From Pseudoteredinibacter isoporae_A (GTDB taxonomy: Bacteria > Pseudomonadota > Gammaproteobacteria > Pseudomonadales > Cellvibrionaceae), in contig NZ_BAABWJ010000005.1 of NCBI RefSeq assembly GCF_040372805.1, positions 1 to 64,000 of the forward strand: a stretch of 64,000 nucleotides of DNA, in the 5' to 3' direction. The translations under genes and the position numbers were made by a program. Within the stretch, counting starts at the first letter, position 1, and every line of letters begins with the position of its first letter. Below, one piece after another: positions 8,754 through 17,842 of this stretch. The notes under the pieces were generated by a model that did no database searches, was not told the origin of the DNA, and worked only from the letters and a program-made list of their open reading frames with translations.

Positions 8754-9605
8754 TTAGCGAGTTCGCATAACACCAAACCAAGCAAGCGAAAGCAGTAGGG
8801 TTATCATGGCCAAAAGCCCAAGAGGCTGATCCTTACCAACCCCAGCGCTAACCGCGACTGCAGGAGCCGCAACGATTAGTGGGTTCTGCAATTGATACAG
8901 TTGATCTAGCGCAGGTTCAGCATTAGGCAAGCTATTGCCTGCTATATCGGTAATGCTTGGCGTATTCAGATTCAGGCCCACAGCAGAATTGAGCCCTGAT
9001 AAATTCCCTCCGCTCAGTTGAACATTATACGTAGAGGCAGTAAGTTGAGTAACAGCAATACTTGCCCCTGTAGGGCCAGTTACGGCGAAATCGTTCAGGT
9101 CTACTCCGCTTACATCTTCGTTAAAGCTTACCAACCACGTTATGCTGTCGCTATCGGTAAACTCACTGGCTGGTACGCCGCGATTAAAGCTAAGGGTACT
9201 CGGTGCAATGTTGTCAATCAGGTAAGTGTTGACGTTAGTACCAGTCGGCACTCCATCGACCAGCGCTTGGCCGCCTGAAACCGAGTTAATGGTGGCTCCG
9301 GGTGCTACTGACAGACTAACCGTCCCATTTAACGAGGCTAGATTTCCTCCTGAAATTGTCACATCGTAAGTTGTTCCGGAACCTGCAACTCCAAGAGACG
9401 CCCCCGTTGGCCCTGTGAGATTAAAATCTGCGCTCCCGACTCCCGTAACGTTTTCGTTAAAAATAATACGCCATGCGACAGCATTGGCATTGGTTGGTGA
9501 TGTTGCTGGAGTTTGGCGGTCGATACTGACAACGGATGGTTGTGCGAATAGCGGTAATGACACTAAAAGAAAAATGAAGCTTATAAAGCCTTTAAATGCG
9601 TTCAC
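8754..9605 (-). CDS. Secreted Ig-like repeat protein with C-terminal membrane tail
   Basis: 283 residues. Signal peptide to about residue 21 (SLPLFA-QP). Two related domains of about 110 residues follow, each containing VxFNExVxGVxxxDFxxTGPTGAS and a SGGNLxxLN motif, as in bacterial Ig-like/SwmB-type repeats. The C-terminus has a hydrophobic helix (PLGLLAMITLLLSLAWFGV) and a basic end MRTR, the tripartite layout of CTERM-like sorting signals, though without a clear PEP or IPTL motif. Probably an envelope or surface protein. A standalone minus-strand gene next to insertion-sequence remnants, which begin about 50 bases upstream of its start. No enzymatic motif seen. Confidence 0.75.
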   Translation of the reverse strand: MNAFKGFISFIFLLVSLPLFAQPSVVSIDRQTPATSPTNANAVAWRIIFNENVTGVGSADFNLTGPTGASLGVAGSGTTYDVTISGGNLASLNGTVSLSVAPGATINSVSGGQALVDGVPTGTNVNTYLIDNIAPSTLSFNRGVPASEFTDSDSITWLVSFNEDVSGVDLNDFAVTGPTGASIAVTQLTASTYNVQLSGGNLSGLNSAVGLNLNTPSITDIAGNSLPNAEPALDQLYQLQNPLIVAAPAVAVSAGVGKDQPLGLLAMITLLLSLAWFGVMRTR

Positions 9606-9656
9606 TTGATCTCCTGTTCCTACAAGGTTAAAGGCCAGCCAGGCCCAGTTATCATA

Positions 9657-9932
9657 TTATCTAAGTTGTAGTAGCTCAGACCTGATCTGGGCTAAATTCT
9701 TTTCTACCCAGATCGATTTACCATCAAACAAAGTTTCCATTGGCGTTCTGCCGCAGCACATTTTTCCTTGATGAGTTCGCTCATTGTTATAGTAATCAAC
9801 CCATTCGTCCAGGTCTTTTTGAAGTTCAGCAATATCACCATAGAGCTTTTTCCTAAAAGTTACCTGATAGAACACGTTCAAAATTGTTTTATGAAACCTC
9901 TCGCAGATACCATTGGTTTGGGGTGATTTTGT
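9657..9932 (-). pseudogene. Truncated IS481-like transposase (C-terminal fragment)
   Basis: About 90 residues of a DDE integrase-core C-terminus: KSPQTNGICERFHKTIL (with the catalytic E in ICERFH), then YYNNERTHQGK and CCGRTPMETL, the usual end of IS481-family transposases. It reads in frame to a stop at 9657, but everything upstream of KSPQTNG, including the first two catalytic aspartates, is missing; the reading frame upstream (residues before KSP) is antisense to the IS3-like fragment and is not transposase. Non-functional remnant. Confidence 0.85.
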
Positions 9933-10218
9933 GATGGATGCTACAGCCAATGGCCGAAGAATTAAGATTCTGACAATTGTGGATGACTTCACCAGAGAGT
10001 CATTGGATTTGGTGGTTTCCCACAGTATCAGCGGTGATTATGTTGCTCGTGTATTGGATGCTATAGCGCAGTTTCGAGGTTATCCATCTGCGATACGTAC
10101 CGATCAGGGGCCAGAGTTTACCAGTAAGGCTTTGGATCAATGGGCATACGAACACCGAGTTGCCTTAAAACTGATTCAGCCAGGCAAGCCAACCCAAAAT
10201 GCTTATATCGAAAGCTTC
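9924..10218 (+). pseudogene. Truncated IS3-family OrfB transposase (internal fragment)
   Basis: About 97 residues of an IS3-type integrase core: DFVMDATANGRRIKILTIVDDFTRESLDLVV, then YPSAIRTDQGPEFTSKALDQW and GKPTQNAYIESFN. The first catalytic aspartate (DFVMDA), the second (RTDQGPEF) and the catalytic glutamate (YIESFN) are all present, but the N-terminal portion and the C-terminal tail are gone; similarity ends abruptly after SFN near 10218. The left break coincides with the break of the opposing IS481-like fragment at about 9924-9932, so two elements were joined here by deletion or insertion. No terminal inverted repeats were recognised. The remaining 10219-10305 shows nothing. Confidence 0.85.
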
Positions 10219-10305
10219 AACCCAAGCTGGATTGCCTCGCTATTTATAATCGATCAAACTTGCCAGCTTGTTTCTCTCCGAGTCGCTCGCCGCCTGAGGC
10301 AAGAA

Positions 10306-12108
10306 TTAGTATTCCAGATCAGACTTTTTGAATGGCCGATCTGGGCTTCCACCAAGGATCTGCTTCAAAACATCATTCATTGTGGCTGGGTCATTGTCGA
10401 AGCCGCCGTGAGTGTCGCTGCGTGAGCGGCCGCGGTCGGTGCTTCGTGCGTACACGAATTCTAGAGGGTGCCCTTTTCCATCGATCTGTTTGTTATATTT
10501 CTCCATCCCGAGTATCGGGGCCTTGTATCGCTCTTCAAAAGCACGGGATACCAGATAGAGCAGCGACTTACCGTAGATTTTCGCTACGGTATCGTCTCGT
10601 TCGAGCTTGTCGGTTAGATTGTAGATGTTTAACTGGCCAATCAATCCAGCCTCCAGTAGCGGGCGGTATTTAGCTTCGAATAGCGCATTTGTCGCCGCGG
10701 GCGCGAGTAAGGCGCATGTGGATACCTGCTGCGCGGGATCGATTTGTGCAAGCCTCGCCAATAAATGAGCGTGCAAGATGGCTCCTGTTGAGTGTCCGAC
10801 AACATGAATCTGCATGCCCTGGGGTAAGCTCGACAGCAGGCGTTCAAGTACGTCGGTACCGTCGTCAGATGTCCGCCGAAAAGGCGCTTCAGCACCGAAC
10901 TTCATTTCACGCCAGAGGGCTCGGCCGGGCTTGCGAGTGGCATTCTCAATACGTCGATCGAACCAGTCTCTCACTCCACCCGTTACTCGCTCTGCCCTCC
11001 TGCTTTTACCAAAGATGACGTCCTTCAGTTCTTCTAGCAAGCCAGTGTCATACATAAAGTGAAACGGGTAAATTCCGTTGGCAAGGAACACCGGTTTCAT
11101 CGCTGCAATACGCGTAGCAGACGCTTTGGTTGAATTGAGCCCACCGTGTGCGTACAAGAGTAGATGCTGGCAACCGCTGTTGGCCAAAGCACTCTGCACC
11201 ACCGACATATGATCTTTATTGCTCCAATAGCGGCCGCTGTCGTGGTATTTTCCGTCATCCAAATGGACAAAGTGCTCTTCGATGGCGAAGCGAGCCGGTG
11301 CCCCCTTCTCCGCTCTGTTATTTGCGCTGGATGCAGCTCCGGCATTCAGGCCTAAATCGAATACTTGAGGTGTGGGTAAGGCCAGCTGTATTACCCAGCC
11401 GTCCATCACATTATTTGCCCAATCTTCATAGAGCCATAACGCCAAGCCGTCATCGCCCCACTCGTCTCCCCAGGAATTCTGCACCCAGAACCCCTTGGCG
11501 TTATAACCCACGACAGCGAACGCATGCCCACCCTCGAGCATGTCTCGATGAGGAATCACGGCTTCGTTGTCACTATCTTTTACGGGACTAGACCAACCAC
11601 TGTGTACCTGAGCGGAAGCGTAAACTACGCCGGCCTCATTGATTGCCGCGTGCCAATCAGACACGACAGGACGCAGTCGGTAGTATGCACCTAGAGTACG
11701 AGATTTTGCGTCAGCGCTGATCTCCGGGGTGATCCTGAAGCGGCTTTTAGGTCGGTATGGACACAAGGTATCGCTGCACACGCCTGTGTTTTTCCACCCC
11801 TTAATGGCACCACGACAGCTCGAACCCTCGTAATCTTCCCCGGCCCATTCATCGTAGCGGCGAGCCATTTCGTAGAGCATGCGCGCACTGACTTTGTGTT
11901 CGTCATCGCGTTGGCGGTAAAGCAGATTAATGGCAGCTGCCAGGCCAAAGCCGGTGCAGGCACCTTCAGAACCCTGATCCAAGATAAACAAATTTCCCGG
12001 TGGGTGAAACGTTGTTCGCAAAGGAGCCAGTGTGGGTTCGTAGTAACGATCGCGAAAGTCGGGCGCATCTGAGGTGACGTTGAGGGTAAGATTACTAAGC
12101 TTTGGCAT
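10306..12108 (-). CDS. Papain-like (C1) peptidase fused to an alpha/beta hydrolase
   Basis: 600 residues with two enzymatic halves. Residues about 15-245 are a C1 peptidase: oxyanion Gln45 in LDQGSEGACTGFG, nucleophile Cys51, catalytic His195 in GGHAFAVVGYN and Asn211 in VQNSWGDEWG. From about 310, LLLYAHGGLNS (oxyanion HGG) and VVGHSTGA (438-442 GHSTG, nucleophile Ser440) mark an esterase/lipase-like alpha/beta hydrolase; DTHGGFDN near the C-terminus may give the catalytic His. No signal peptide is evident, so it is probably cytoplasmic unless exported another way. The gene follows hsdR after 318 bases on the same strand and abuts IS remnants, at the edge of the restriction island. A defence or toxin role is inference; a plain cytosolic hydrolase is possible. 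Confidence 0.8.
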   Translation of the reverse strand: MPKLSNLTLNVTSDAPDFRDRYYEPTLAPLRTTFHPPGNLFILDQGSEGACTGFGLAAAINLLYRQRDDEHKVSARMLYEMARRYDEWAGEDYEGSSCRGAIKGWKNTGVCSDTLCPYRPKSRFRITPEISADAKSRTLGAYYRLRPVVSDWHAAINEAGVVYASAQVHSGWSSPVKDSDNEAVIPHRDMLEGGHAFAVVGYNAKGFWVQNSWGDEWGDDGLALWLYEDWANNVMDGWVIQLALPTPQVFDLGLNAGAASSANNRAEKGAPARFAIEEHFVHLDDGKYHDSGRYWSNKDHMSVVQSALANSGCQHLLLYAHGGLNSTKASATRIAAMKPVFLANGIYPFHFMYDTGLLEELKDVIFGKSRRAERVTGGVRDWFDRRIENATRKPGRALWREMKFGAEAPFRRTSDDGTDVLERLLSSLPQGMQIHVVGHSTGAILHAHLLARLAQIDPAQQVSTCALLAPAATNALFEAKYRPLLEAGLIGQLNIYNLTDKLERDDTVAKIYGKSLLYLVSRAFEERYKAPILGMEKYNKQIDGKGHPLEFVYARSTDRGRSRSDTHGGFDNDPATMNDVLKQILGGSPDRPFKKSDLEY

Positions 12109-12426
12109 ATCGTTCCACCTTTAGACCCCAAGAGGGGCATCCCTCTCCGGAAATTTTTTGAAGAATAAACCAATCTTCAAGGAGTCTAATTAAGCTTGGT
12201 GTTGCGCACAACACGGATGTAATAGTGTGTAATAAGCGCTGCGGGAGCTATCTATTTTGGAATTTTAGTGTTTAGCCTGAAGAATAAAGAATGCTCAGGC
12301 TTCGATTTTGATTAGCTTGGTATTTGAACGTAGATGTCACAACCAGATTTTTCAGCAGCTGAAAATAAGAATGGCACTGGTCTACCATTAGTGAGGCCAT
12401 TATGAACACTTACTTTTCGGCCATAC
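12109..12426. other. Intergenic region of 318 bases between hsdR and the papain-hydrolase gene
   Basis: No supported gene. An inverted repeat AGCCTGA (12274-12280) and TCAGGCT (12295-12301) with a 14-base loop could end hsdR transcription on the minus strand, but no strong T-run follows in that direction. The gap is larger than any inside the mrr-hsd operon, so the downstream gene may have its own promoter. Confidence 0.4.
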
Positions 12427-15400
12427 TTATTTTCTCGGCCGTTCATTTGTGCCTGGTTTTGTATCGTTCGGTGGTTTCGGGATAAGTCCTCTCACATAAA
12501 GGTCTTGCTCCACCTCTTCTTGTGTAAGAAGCCTAAGCTCGACGCATGAAAGTTGTGTGGGCTTAAGCAAGCCCATTGCGTACTCTATCTTCTCAGCCCA
12601 CCTTTTACCATTAGCCTTAATATCTGCTTTCAGTTCTTCAAAGGCTTGTTTGAGTTTAGGATAACTTGCCAATGCACCTGCACCCAATGCAAATGAGCTA
12701 CCGACTAACAATAATATCTCGTAGTCAATATAAAGCGATCCAGGTCGAATAGACTTTCGATTAAGCTTCACCCCGACGCCAATGATTTCACTCATTGCTG
12801 ACTTCAGCTTTTGATCAAGGTATTGTGTGAGCTCTCGCTCTACGGCTGAATAATCTTCCTGTTGAGGTTGTATCTCAAAACGGTCAATACAGACATTAAG
12901 CGAGCCCATCGATGCGCTTACGCTAGTATCGCCTATCGATTCGCCCAAGCTAGCAGGCACGGTTAATAAATCAAAAACTAGACGGCCAAAATCTTGAGCT
13001 CTTGCAGGGTCTGACAGAAGCTGCATCATTTGATTCTTGTGGGCCTCAGCACTCCCCAGTACCGCATCATCAACAGCTTTACCAAAACCTCCAAGCAAGG
13101 CCTGTTCCGGTGAATTGTTGGAGATTTGCTGCATGACCAACTCATTTTCACGCACCTTATCCCTGATGGTAAAGGCGTAATTAACCATATCACTGTCAGT
13201 GAGTTGATCCGTAATAAACAACTCATTAAGGCGGCTGATTAATTGGGAAAGCAGCTCATCTTTACGGTCCCTTGGCTTGGCGCTGCCTAGCCCGTCTCCG
13301 GGCTCTAATCTGTATTCAGCAGTTTTTTCTTTCAGCTGAATGTCTTGTTGACGGATTTTGGAGAGACGATAATGGCTGAGTGATATATTGCTAAGATCAA
13401 CATCCTCCTCTTCTACAACGTCACGCAACATTGGTCGAAGATTGCGAGCATACAGGCTTAGTTTTTCAAGCTGTTTATTATCATAATCAACAATTTGCGA
13501 TATAAACTCATAGAAGCGTACAAACGTACCCAAATCCTTCTTAAAGATTTCCAGCGCATCTTTTTCCTGCTTACACTCTTTAAAGCTGTTCTCGGCGTTA
13601 GCAATCAACACCGCATCATCAGTTTTTTTAGTGCGCTCAAACATCTCTTTGGCTTGTATGTAAGCCGCATTGGCTGATTTATATCGAATATTCCAGCGCT
13701 CTACCGCTGGCTTACAGATATTCGCTATCGCAGCATTACTTTTGCTTTTCACAAAGAAAGCATCGCAGAACTGCTCTACTTCCTGCCAAAGGAAAATACC
13801 GGCTGCACGCAGCTTATCAAACAAATCAAAGATAAGGTCGGGATCAGATACATCAGCCAGTTCGGCGGTTTGATAATACGGCAGGAAAGCATCAAGGATA
13901 TCTTCAGGGTCATTAAAGAAGTCCAGCACATAAGTGCCACATTCTGCCTTGCCTGGGAAGATACGATTCAAACGCGACAGGGTTTGCACACACTCCACAC
14001 CGCCCAGTTTCTTATCCACATACATGGCGCATAGCTTAGGCTGATCAAAGCCGGTCTGGAATTTATTCGCTACGATCATCACCTGATAATCTTCGCTATC
14101 AAAAGCTTTGCGCATATCACGGCCTTTAAGGCCTGGGTTCATGCTGATTTCTGTAAACTTCTCGCCAATTAAAGCTTGGGCATTAGGGTCTTTATCGGTA
14201 AATTCCAACTCACCAGAGAAGGCCACCATGGCTTGTATTTTTTGATAGCCTTTTTCGGTGATGTATTTGTCAAAGGCCAGCTTGTAACGCACCGCCTCTT
14301 TACGAGAGCTGGTCACCACCATCGCCTTGGCCTGACCACCTAATAGCCCCATAATGTTGTCTTTAAAGTGCTCCACAATCACCTGCACTTTCTGGCTGAT
14401 GTTGTAGTCGTGCAGGCGCACCCATTGGTTGAGTTTCACCGTGGCCTTTTTGCTTTCAACTTCTTCATCGATACCTTCGATTTTCATCGCTAGGTTATAG
14501 GCCACTTTGTAGTTGGTGTAATTCTTCAGCACATCCAGGATAAAGCCTTCTTCAATGGCCTGGCGCATGGTGTACACATGGTAGGCTTTGGGCAGATTAT
14601 CTGGTTTTCGAGGTTCTTCATCTGGCTTGGGCAAACGGCCAAAAAGCTGTAATGTCCTATCTTTAGGTGTTGCGGTAAAGGCCAGGTAACTCAGGTTGCT
14701 GGAAGCACGGCGTGAGGCAACGGCAGCATCGAGAATATCCTCAGTGCTCAGTTCTTCATCCGGAGCCTTCTCTCCATCCATCATCAGCACTTCTTTGAGT
14801 TGGCGTGCGGTGCTGCCGGCTTGAGAGCTGTGGGCCTCATCAGCAATCACTACATAATTACGCTCTTTCAGGTTAGTGCTGTTTTCTATGGCTTTTAATA
14901 CATAGGGGAAGGTTTGAATAGTCACGATAATAATCGGCGTTGCGCCTTCCAGCGCGGCGGCCAGCTTTTCCGACTTAGAGCCATCCCCCTCACTGCGATT
15001 AATACGCCCCACTACCCCTTCAACCGAAGTAAACTGCGAGATGGTTTCTTGCAGCTGATCATCCAGCACGGTTCTATCGGTAACCACAATCACCGAATCA
15101 AACAGCTTGTTACCCGCGGCCGTATGAATGGCGGACAACTGATGGGCCGACCAGGCAATGGAGTTGGATTTACCAGAACCGGCACTGTGTTGTATCAGGT
15201 ATTTATTACCCGGGCCTTCAGTTTTCGCTGCATCGACCAGTTTAGTTACCACATCCCATTGGTGGTACCGAGGGAAGATCAGCGTTTCTTTCTTGTATTT
15301 ACGCCCTTCCCAGTCTTCTTTCTCTTCGATTTGTAAATGCACAAAACGGGCAAGAATATTCAACAGATTATCGGGCAGTAATACATCATTCCACAAATAA

Positions 15401-16215
15401 TCGGTGGCATACTGGTTAACATCTTCAGGTACATCGTTACCGGCCCCGCCTTCCTTGGTGCCTTTGTTAAACGGTAAAAAGAAGGTGTTATCGCCTTCCA
15501 GACGGGTAGCCATATACACTTCATATTGGCTAACGGCAAAATGCACCAACGCACCGCGTTTAAAAGTTAATAAGGGCTCGGGCTTTTTGGTGGCAGGGTC
15601 TATGGCAAAGCGTGTGGTTTTGTATTGTTTAATGGCGTTTTGCACTGCCTGTTTAAATTCAGACTTTAGCTCTAGCGTGGCCACCGGCAAGCCATTTACA
15701 AACAATACGAGGTCGATTCTCCATTTCTTGGCGCGAGCACCTGTTTCAGCCTCATGTTCATCCGTAGCCCAGGGGGAATACACCAGCTCTGGAACTACCC
15801 GTAAACGGTTCTGCTTGTAACGCGCTAAGGTATCCGGGTTTAAATCATGTTCGGGCTTAAACTGGCATAAACTAAAACGGGTACCGCGATCACGCAGCTC
15901 GTGGCGCAATACACCCAAGGTGCCAAAGGTACGCATTTCCTTATTAGCCGCGTTGGGGTCGGCCTTATTTAATTGGGAAGCGACGCGCTCTAACAACTTT
16001 TGCTCTGGGTACTCTTTATTATTTTCTTGGGGGGGATACAAGCCACAGAACTTTTGCCATTGCTCATCTTGGGTTTCTTTAACAAAACCCAAAACATCTT
16101 CTTCATACAAGGCCAGTTCACGATTGTAACCTTCAGGCTTACCTAGTAACCAGCCGTTAGCCACTAGCTGGCGTATCATGTCATTTTGGAAAATGAGCTC
16201 GCTTGCCTTCCCCAT
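12427..16215 (-). CDS. hsdR: Type I restriction enzyme R subunit
   Basis: 1262 residues. The HsdR subunit translocates and cuts DNA in the HsdR2M2S1 complex when the recognition site is unmethylated. The N-terminal nuclease has the PD-(D/E)xK pattern: Asp168 in WRIDLVLFVNG and E182-x-K184 in TLELKSE. The SF2 motor shows Walker A HSAGSGKS (343-350), DEAH (459-462), TATPKDRT (motif III) and LSRLNRIFPGK (motif VI). A C-terminal helical domain follows. Full length, no frameshift. It is the last gene of the hsd operon and is separated from hsdS by three unrelated genes, 17 bases after the last of these. Its product requires HsdM and HsdS encoded upstream. Confidence 0.95.
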   Translation of the reverse strand: MGKASELIFQNDMIRQLVANGWLLGKPEGYNRELALYEEDVLGFVKETQDEQWQKFCGLYPPQENNKEYPEQKLLERVASQLNKADPNAANKEMRTFGTLGVLRHELRDRGTRFSLCQFKPEHDLNPDTLARYKQNRLRVVPELVYSPWATDEHEAETGARAKKWRIDLVLFVNGLPVATLELKSEFKQAVQNAIKQYKTTRFAIDPATKKPEPLLTFKRGALVHFAVSQYEVYMATRLEGDNTFFLPFNKGTKEGGAGNDVPEDVNQYATDYLWNDVLLPDNLLNILARFVHLQIEEKEDWEGRKYKKETLIFPRYHQWDVVTKLVDAAKTEGPGNKYLIQHSAGSGKSNSIAWSAHQLSAIHTAAGNKLFDSVIVVTDRTVLDDQLQETISQFTSVEGVVGRINRSEGDGSKSEKLAAALEGATPIIIVTIQTFPYVLKAIENSTNLKERNYVVIADEAHSSQAGSTARQLKEVLMMDGEKAPDEELSTEDILDAAVASRRASSNLSYLAFTATPKDRTLQLFGRLPKPDEEPRKPDNLPKAYHVYTMRQAIEEGFILDVLKNYTNYKVAYNLAMKIEGIDEEVESKKATVKLNQWVRLHDYNISQKVQVIVEHFKDNIMGLLGGQAKAMVVTSSRKEAVRYKLAFDKYITEKGYQKIQAMVAFSGELEFTDKDPNAQALIGEKFTEISMNPGLKGRDMRKAFDSEDYQVMIVANKFQTGFDQPKLCAMYVDKKLGGVECVQTLSRLNRIFPGKAECGTYVLDFFNDPEDILDAFLPYYQTAELADVSDPDLIFDLFDKLRAAGIFLWQEVEQFCDAFFVKSKSNAAIANICKPAVERWNIRYKSANAAYIQAKEMFERTKKTDDAVLIANAENSFKECKQEKDALEIFKKDLGTFVRFYEFISQIVDYDNKQLEKLSLYARNLRPMLRDVVEEEDVDLSNISLSHYRLSKIRQQDIQLKEKTAEYRLEPGDGLGSAKPRDRKDELLSQLISRLNELFITDQLTDSDMVNYAFTIRDKVRENELVMQQISNNSPEQALLGGFGKAVDDAVLGSAEAHKNQMMQLLSDPARAQDFGRLVFDLLTVPASLGESIGDTSVSASMGSLNVCIDRFEIQPQQEDYSAVERELTQYLDQKLKSAMSEIIGVGVKLNRKSIRPGSLYIDYEILLLVGSSFALGAGALASYPKLKQAFEELKADIKANGKRWAEKIEYAMGLLKPTQLSCVELRLLTQEEVEQDLYVRGLIPKPPNDTKPGTNERPRK

Positions 16216-16232
16216 CAGTAAAATCCTTTATA

Positions 16233-16586
16233 CTATTTTTCACACTGCGAAATAGTGTTTTTAAGTAAGTCTCGCATTGAACTTAAATCATGTCCGTCAT
16301 TATTAGAAAGCTCAGCTGCTCGCAGAACTGCGTTTTCACACCGCTCGGGCAATGTCGTTTCTTTCAACACGTAATCCAGTGCAGTAGAAGCCAAAACCAA
16401 TACAGCAAAGGCAACGGTAAAGAAAGAAAAAGAGCGAATGGATTTCAGGATTTTATCCCTGGGCTCTTCCTTGCGCTGCTGTTCTTTACTCAACAGGCTA
16501 AAGCTCATATATAGAAACAAAAATGCAACGCCGGAAAACCCGAGTTGTAAAATCGATACAATCTCATTCGCCCCGATAACCGGCAT
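16233..16586 (-). CDS. Two-helix membrane protein embedded in the hsd operon (OrfC)
   Basis: 117 residues from the ATG at 16584-16586, which overlaps the TGA of the preceding gene (TGATG) and has GGAG eight bases upstream; an upstream ATG at 16607 would add seven residues. Two transmembrane helices (IVSILQLGFSGVAFLFLYMSFSLL near the N-terminus and FFTVAFAVLVLASTALDYV in the middle) are joined by a strongly charged cytoplasmic-type segment (SKEQQRKEEPRDKILK). The tail (AVLRAAELSNN ... ISQCEK) is soluble, with two cysteines. No family recognised. It lies between a predicted secreted metallopeptidase gene and hsdR, co-transcribed with both. Confidence 0.75.
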   Translation of the reverse strand: MPVIGANEIVSILQLGFSGVAFLFLYMSFSLLSKEQQRKEEPRDKILKSIRSFSFFTVAFAVLVLASTALDYVLKETTLPERCENAVLRAAELSNNDGHDLSSMRDLLKNTISQCEK

Positions 16587-17842
16587 CACTTCTTCTCCAT
16601 ATAACATCTAAAGGAATCTTCTTTCCACATAGCACCATTCCAAGCCTTTTCGACACCCGGTGGCAGCTGAGCAAGAACCGGGTCAGATATAATACCGGAA
16701 GATTTTGGATAGCTTTGATAGGCATCCTGCATCAGCGTTGCCATCGCCTTGGCACTGTCATTACAAATTTTCACTGTTTCAGGATAAGCCGCTTCAGAAA
16801 GATTAAGAACTGCAGAAGTAAGAATCAGGCGTGACTGAGGGTACAGATAACCACTCACCAATTTTGCTTTCGGCGCAGCCTGCCCCAGCTTATTAACAGC
16901 AATGGAATTCAAGTAACCAGCCAGTAGTGGCGCTGAAAGCAAATCAATGGCCAGGCGTTTGCTTAGTGCATCAAATACAGCAGGCATATCAGCCTCAGCA
17001 TTTTCGGCTATCTTTTCCATCCAGCGTAATCCGCAGATATCAGCCCGGAACTCGTTTTTGTCCAGTGTTAATGCCGGATTAAAATACCCCCCTTTAAGCT
17101 GCATTTTGGATACTTCGTTGACCAAGCCATTGGTCTCTATGCGGGATTTCCTACTGACTTCACACACATCCTTGGTATAGTGAAACCCCTCATGGCCCAG
17201 CAAAAAGGCAAAGGCATATTCCATAATCTGTTGATAGATATCAGAGGCGACAAGTAATACTTGATTATCTGGATCAACCGCTTGACGGTTATTGGTATGC
17301 GAATAGATATCCACAACCAATGAATAGATCGCATTTAAGCTATCCGCATCCAGATCACGGCGCTCCATAATCATTTCGGCGCGTTGAGTAAAAACAGTCT
17401 CACCATCAATGGCTTCAGCATCTGCCAGTAGCAGCGCATCCACCCATGAAAGTTGCGGCACTTCATTCAGCACTCCTTTCTTACCACGGTGCTTATCAAA
17501 TAAAAATGCAGTTTCTGCCGAAAGCCAGGCCGCCATCCTGGCCAGTTGCGCTAAAGGCTCCTCTCGACAATAGATAGCAGACTGATCCGCATAACAGGCA
17601 AAATCGGGTTCTCGCCCACATTGGCGAATCATCACATTGGTATCGGCCTTTTTATCAACACCTGCAAACACATTCGCGGCCGTATCAGCAATCACATTAC
17701 GGTACTGTTTGTCGACCTCCGTTGCACCCTTTCCGTAGCACAGTGCCAAGCGCCATTCTTTCGCTTCAACTTTGGGTGACTTGATAAAAGCCGTACAGAC
17801 CAAAACCCCAATAACACTTAAAACCGCTATTTTGTATCGCAT
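16586..17842 (-). CDS. Exported HExxH metallopeptidase-like protein in the hsd operon (OrfB)
   Basis: 418 residues with an N-terminal signal peptide or anchor (hydrophobic 5-20, then VEA-KE). The core motif AFAFLLGHEGFHYTKD contains HEGFH (217-221), the zinc-binding HExxH; NEFRADICGL (E264 to D268) follows 43 residues later and resembles the third-ligand motif ExxxAD/REYRAD of M48-like gluzincins. Cysteines in the N-terminal domain (CGREPDFACYADQSAIYC) could form disulphides, which fits a periplasmic location. So a periplasmic or membrane-tethered zinc protease is likely, substrate unknown. RBS GGAGG at seven bases; the start overlaps OrfA by 16 bases and the stop overlaps OrfC. Its presence inside a type I restriction operon is not explained by known hsd biology. 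Confidence 0.8.
   Translation of the reverse strand: MRYKIAVLSVIGVLVCTAFIKSPKVEAKEWRLALCYGKGATEVDKQYRNVIADTAANVFAGVDKKADTNVMIRQCGREPDFACYADQSAIYCREEPLAQLARMAAWLSAETAFLFDKHRGKKGVLNEVPQLSWVDALLLADAEAIDGETVFTQRAEMIMERRDLDADSLNAIYSLVVDIYSHTNNRQAVDPDNQVLLVASDIYQQIMEYAFAFLLGHEGFHYTKDVCEVSRKSRIETNGLVNEVSKMQLKGGYFNPALTLDKNEFRADICGLRWMEKIAENAEADMPAVFDALSKRLAIDLLSAPLLAGYLNSIAVNKLGQAAPKAKLVSGYLYPQSRLILTSAVLNLSEAAYPETVKICNDSAKAMATLMQDAYQSYPKSSGIISDPVLAQLPPGVEKAWNGAMWKEDSFRCYMEKK

Noticed and set aside
9913..10425. 170-codon plus-strand frame as a single intact gene
   Set aside because: Only the first 100 residues are transposase; the rest is out-of-family sequence after a break, so it is a fragment.
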